The position numbers and the translations under genes are program-made. From an uncultured Clostridia bacterium (GTDB taxonomy: Bacteria; Bacillota; Clostridia; Christensenellales; UBA1242): a stretch of 36,288 nt of DNA. Positions 35,270 through 36,288 of the stretch are shown one piece after another. The notes under the pieces were generated by a model that had not been told where the DNA came from, searched no databases, and saw only the letters and a program-made list of their open reading frames with translations. The stretch covers positions 1-36,288 of the forward strand of contig CANQUB010000012.1 of NCBI GenBank assembly GCA_947626955.1, written 5' to 3'. Within the stretch, counting starts at the first letter, position 1; every line of letters begins with the position of its first letter.

Positions 35270-35752
35270 ATGGCTGTCATAACTCCGAACGAGAGCGACT
35301 GCATTGCTTATCTTCCATCTCCGTACACGATAGGACTAGATAAAGATAATCGAGAGGAGCTTTCTTTCAACTATCAAATAAATCTATTGCATCGACCGAC
35401 GGAGGACGACACCGAGGACTTTATTACTTTTCCGAATCTTTTTGGACAAAAAGACGGCCCATTAAAACTCTTCTTCATGAGAGAACCACAAAGCCTATTT
35501 AATGGGAACATTAAATTGACACTTAATAGCACATTGGCAATTGAGGAGTGGAATACCCCAATTGAACATGATGATATTAATGCAATTGAGATTAAAATTA
35601 CCGCGCCGAAGAATGTCGCAGTTAAAGATATTCAGTCAATTGCTCTATGTTCAGTCGATAAAGATAATAGGGTTACAGCATATATCGTCAAAAATGTTCA
35701 GGGATACTCTGATGATGAAAAATTAAAAAGTTGGTGGATATATCCTGTATAA
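35270..35752 (+). pseudogene. Silent hub C-terminal domain cassette (CTD2)
   Basis: TIGLDKDNREELSFNYQIN...FITFPNLFG...DDEKLKSWWIYPV aligns to hub C-terminus (AIALDKDNREALSFNYQIN...LTFANLFG...DNDKLKDWWIYPAID); no SD at the only plausible ATG. Confidence 0.85.
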
Positions 35753-35763
35753 TAACCCCACGC

Positions 35764-36282
35764 TTATAACTCAAATATTATATTTTTGAGGCATTTGGAA
35801 TTGCCTAAATCAAATCCGACGACGATGTATTGATAGTCAGAAGAATTTATGCGCGGAGGACGGTACTCGACACTTTCATTAGGGTGAATGATTGTGTCAT
35901 TGTTTTTAGTGAACCATGTGAAATATTCGTCATCAATATATGAAACGCCTGCAAACGCAATGTTTCCAAGTGGGAAAGGCATCGGTGAGAGGTTCTTGAC
36001 AATAAATACTTCGAGCTGCTCTCTATTGTCCCACCCGACAAAAGTTACCTCAGCCATGATAGAGTTATTAGAATAAAGTGTCGCGGTTTCACCTTTTTTG
36101 TAAACTTTCATCGGTGCAGGTGCTTGTGATTGTAACGATTCGAGTTGTTCTTGAAGCTCTGATATTTGATTTTTAAGGGCATCAATTTCGTCCTCCTGCC
36201 CGCATCCCGTTAGGATGAAGCACAGCGCGCAGCTGAGCATTACGATAGTGGTGATAAAACAAATGAACTTTTTCATAGCCAT
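35764..36282 (-). CDS. Lipoprotein 2 (variant mature domain B, coiled coil + DUF4352-like beta domain)
   Basis: Same MAMKKFICFITTIVMLSCALCFILTGC signal, then GQEDEIDALKNQISELQEQLESLQS and KKGETATLYSNNSIMAEVTFVGWDN...; promoter lies at 85-113 across the join. Confidence 0.85.
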   Translation of the reverse strand: MAMKKFICFITTIVMLSCALCFILTGCGQEDEIDALKNQISELQEQLESLQSQAPAPMKVYKKGETATLYSNNSIMAEVTFVGWDNREQLEVFIVKNLSPMPFPLGNIAFAGVSYIDDEYFTWFTKNNDTIIHPNESVEYRPPRINSSDYQYIVVGFDLGNSKCLKNIIFEL

Positions 36283-36288
36283 TACCTC
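36212..36288. repeat. Terminal 77-bp overlap with 1-77 (contig circularisation overlap)
   Basis: Exact 77-nt match of window end to window start; preceding base differs from copy 2 (t at 36211 versus c at 34853). Confidence 0.9.

Noticed and set aside
34015-36282. Invertible (Hin/shufflon-type) tail switch
   Set aside because: CTD1 and CTD2 are in the same orientation and no dedicated invertase was seen; deletion/gene conversion by homologous recombination fits better.
1-36288. CRISPR array, rRNA, tRNA or IS element
   Set aside because: No spaced short repeats, conserved RNA motifs or transposase ORFs seen on reading; tRNAs were not exhaustively folded.

Overview
The window is a near-complete temperate tailed-phage genome. 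The first 77 bp (1-77) are repeated exactly at the end (36212-36288). The lipoprotein gene cut by the right end finds its promoter at 85-113 only if the ends are joined, so I read this as a circular contig of about 36,211 bp. The 77-bp overlap looks like an assembly k-mer overlap.

On the circle the order is: lysogeny block on the minus strand (integrase, truncated KilA-N, two tandem S24 repressors); early plus-strand genes (Cro-like, YqaJ exonuclease, DUF1351, RecT, replication protein, ASCH, GNAT, late regulator); late genes (terminase, portal, candidate capsid-linked toxin, scaffold, capsid, connectors, very short tail genes, RelBE-like TA cassette, tail hub); fibre and membrane genes; candidate attP. 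No CRISPR, rRNA, tRNA, IS or reverse transcriptase was seen.

Most interesting observations:
(1) A two-unit cassette at the hub 3' end. Each unit pairs a variant hub C-terminal domain with an opposite-strand lipoprotein. The two lipoproteins share the signal peptide and a near-consensus promoter inside a 409-bp repeat but have unrelated mature domains. This looks like a swappable receptor-binding plus superinfection-exclusion module.
(2) A FucO-like iron alcohol dehydrogenase fold fused in frame to a short fibre-type domain in the tail operon, with every metal ligand I can align substituted.
(3) A self-contained TA cassette inside the tail operon.
(4) No recognisable tape measure or endolysin.
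(5) Unlisted small ORFs, including a 43-aa minus-strand gene.

Functional names come from recognising sequence motifs by eye. No database search was run.
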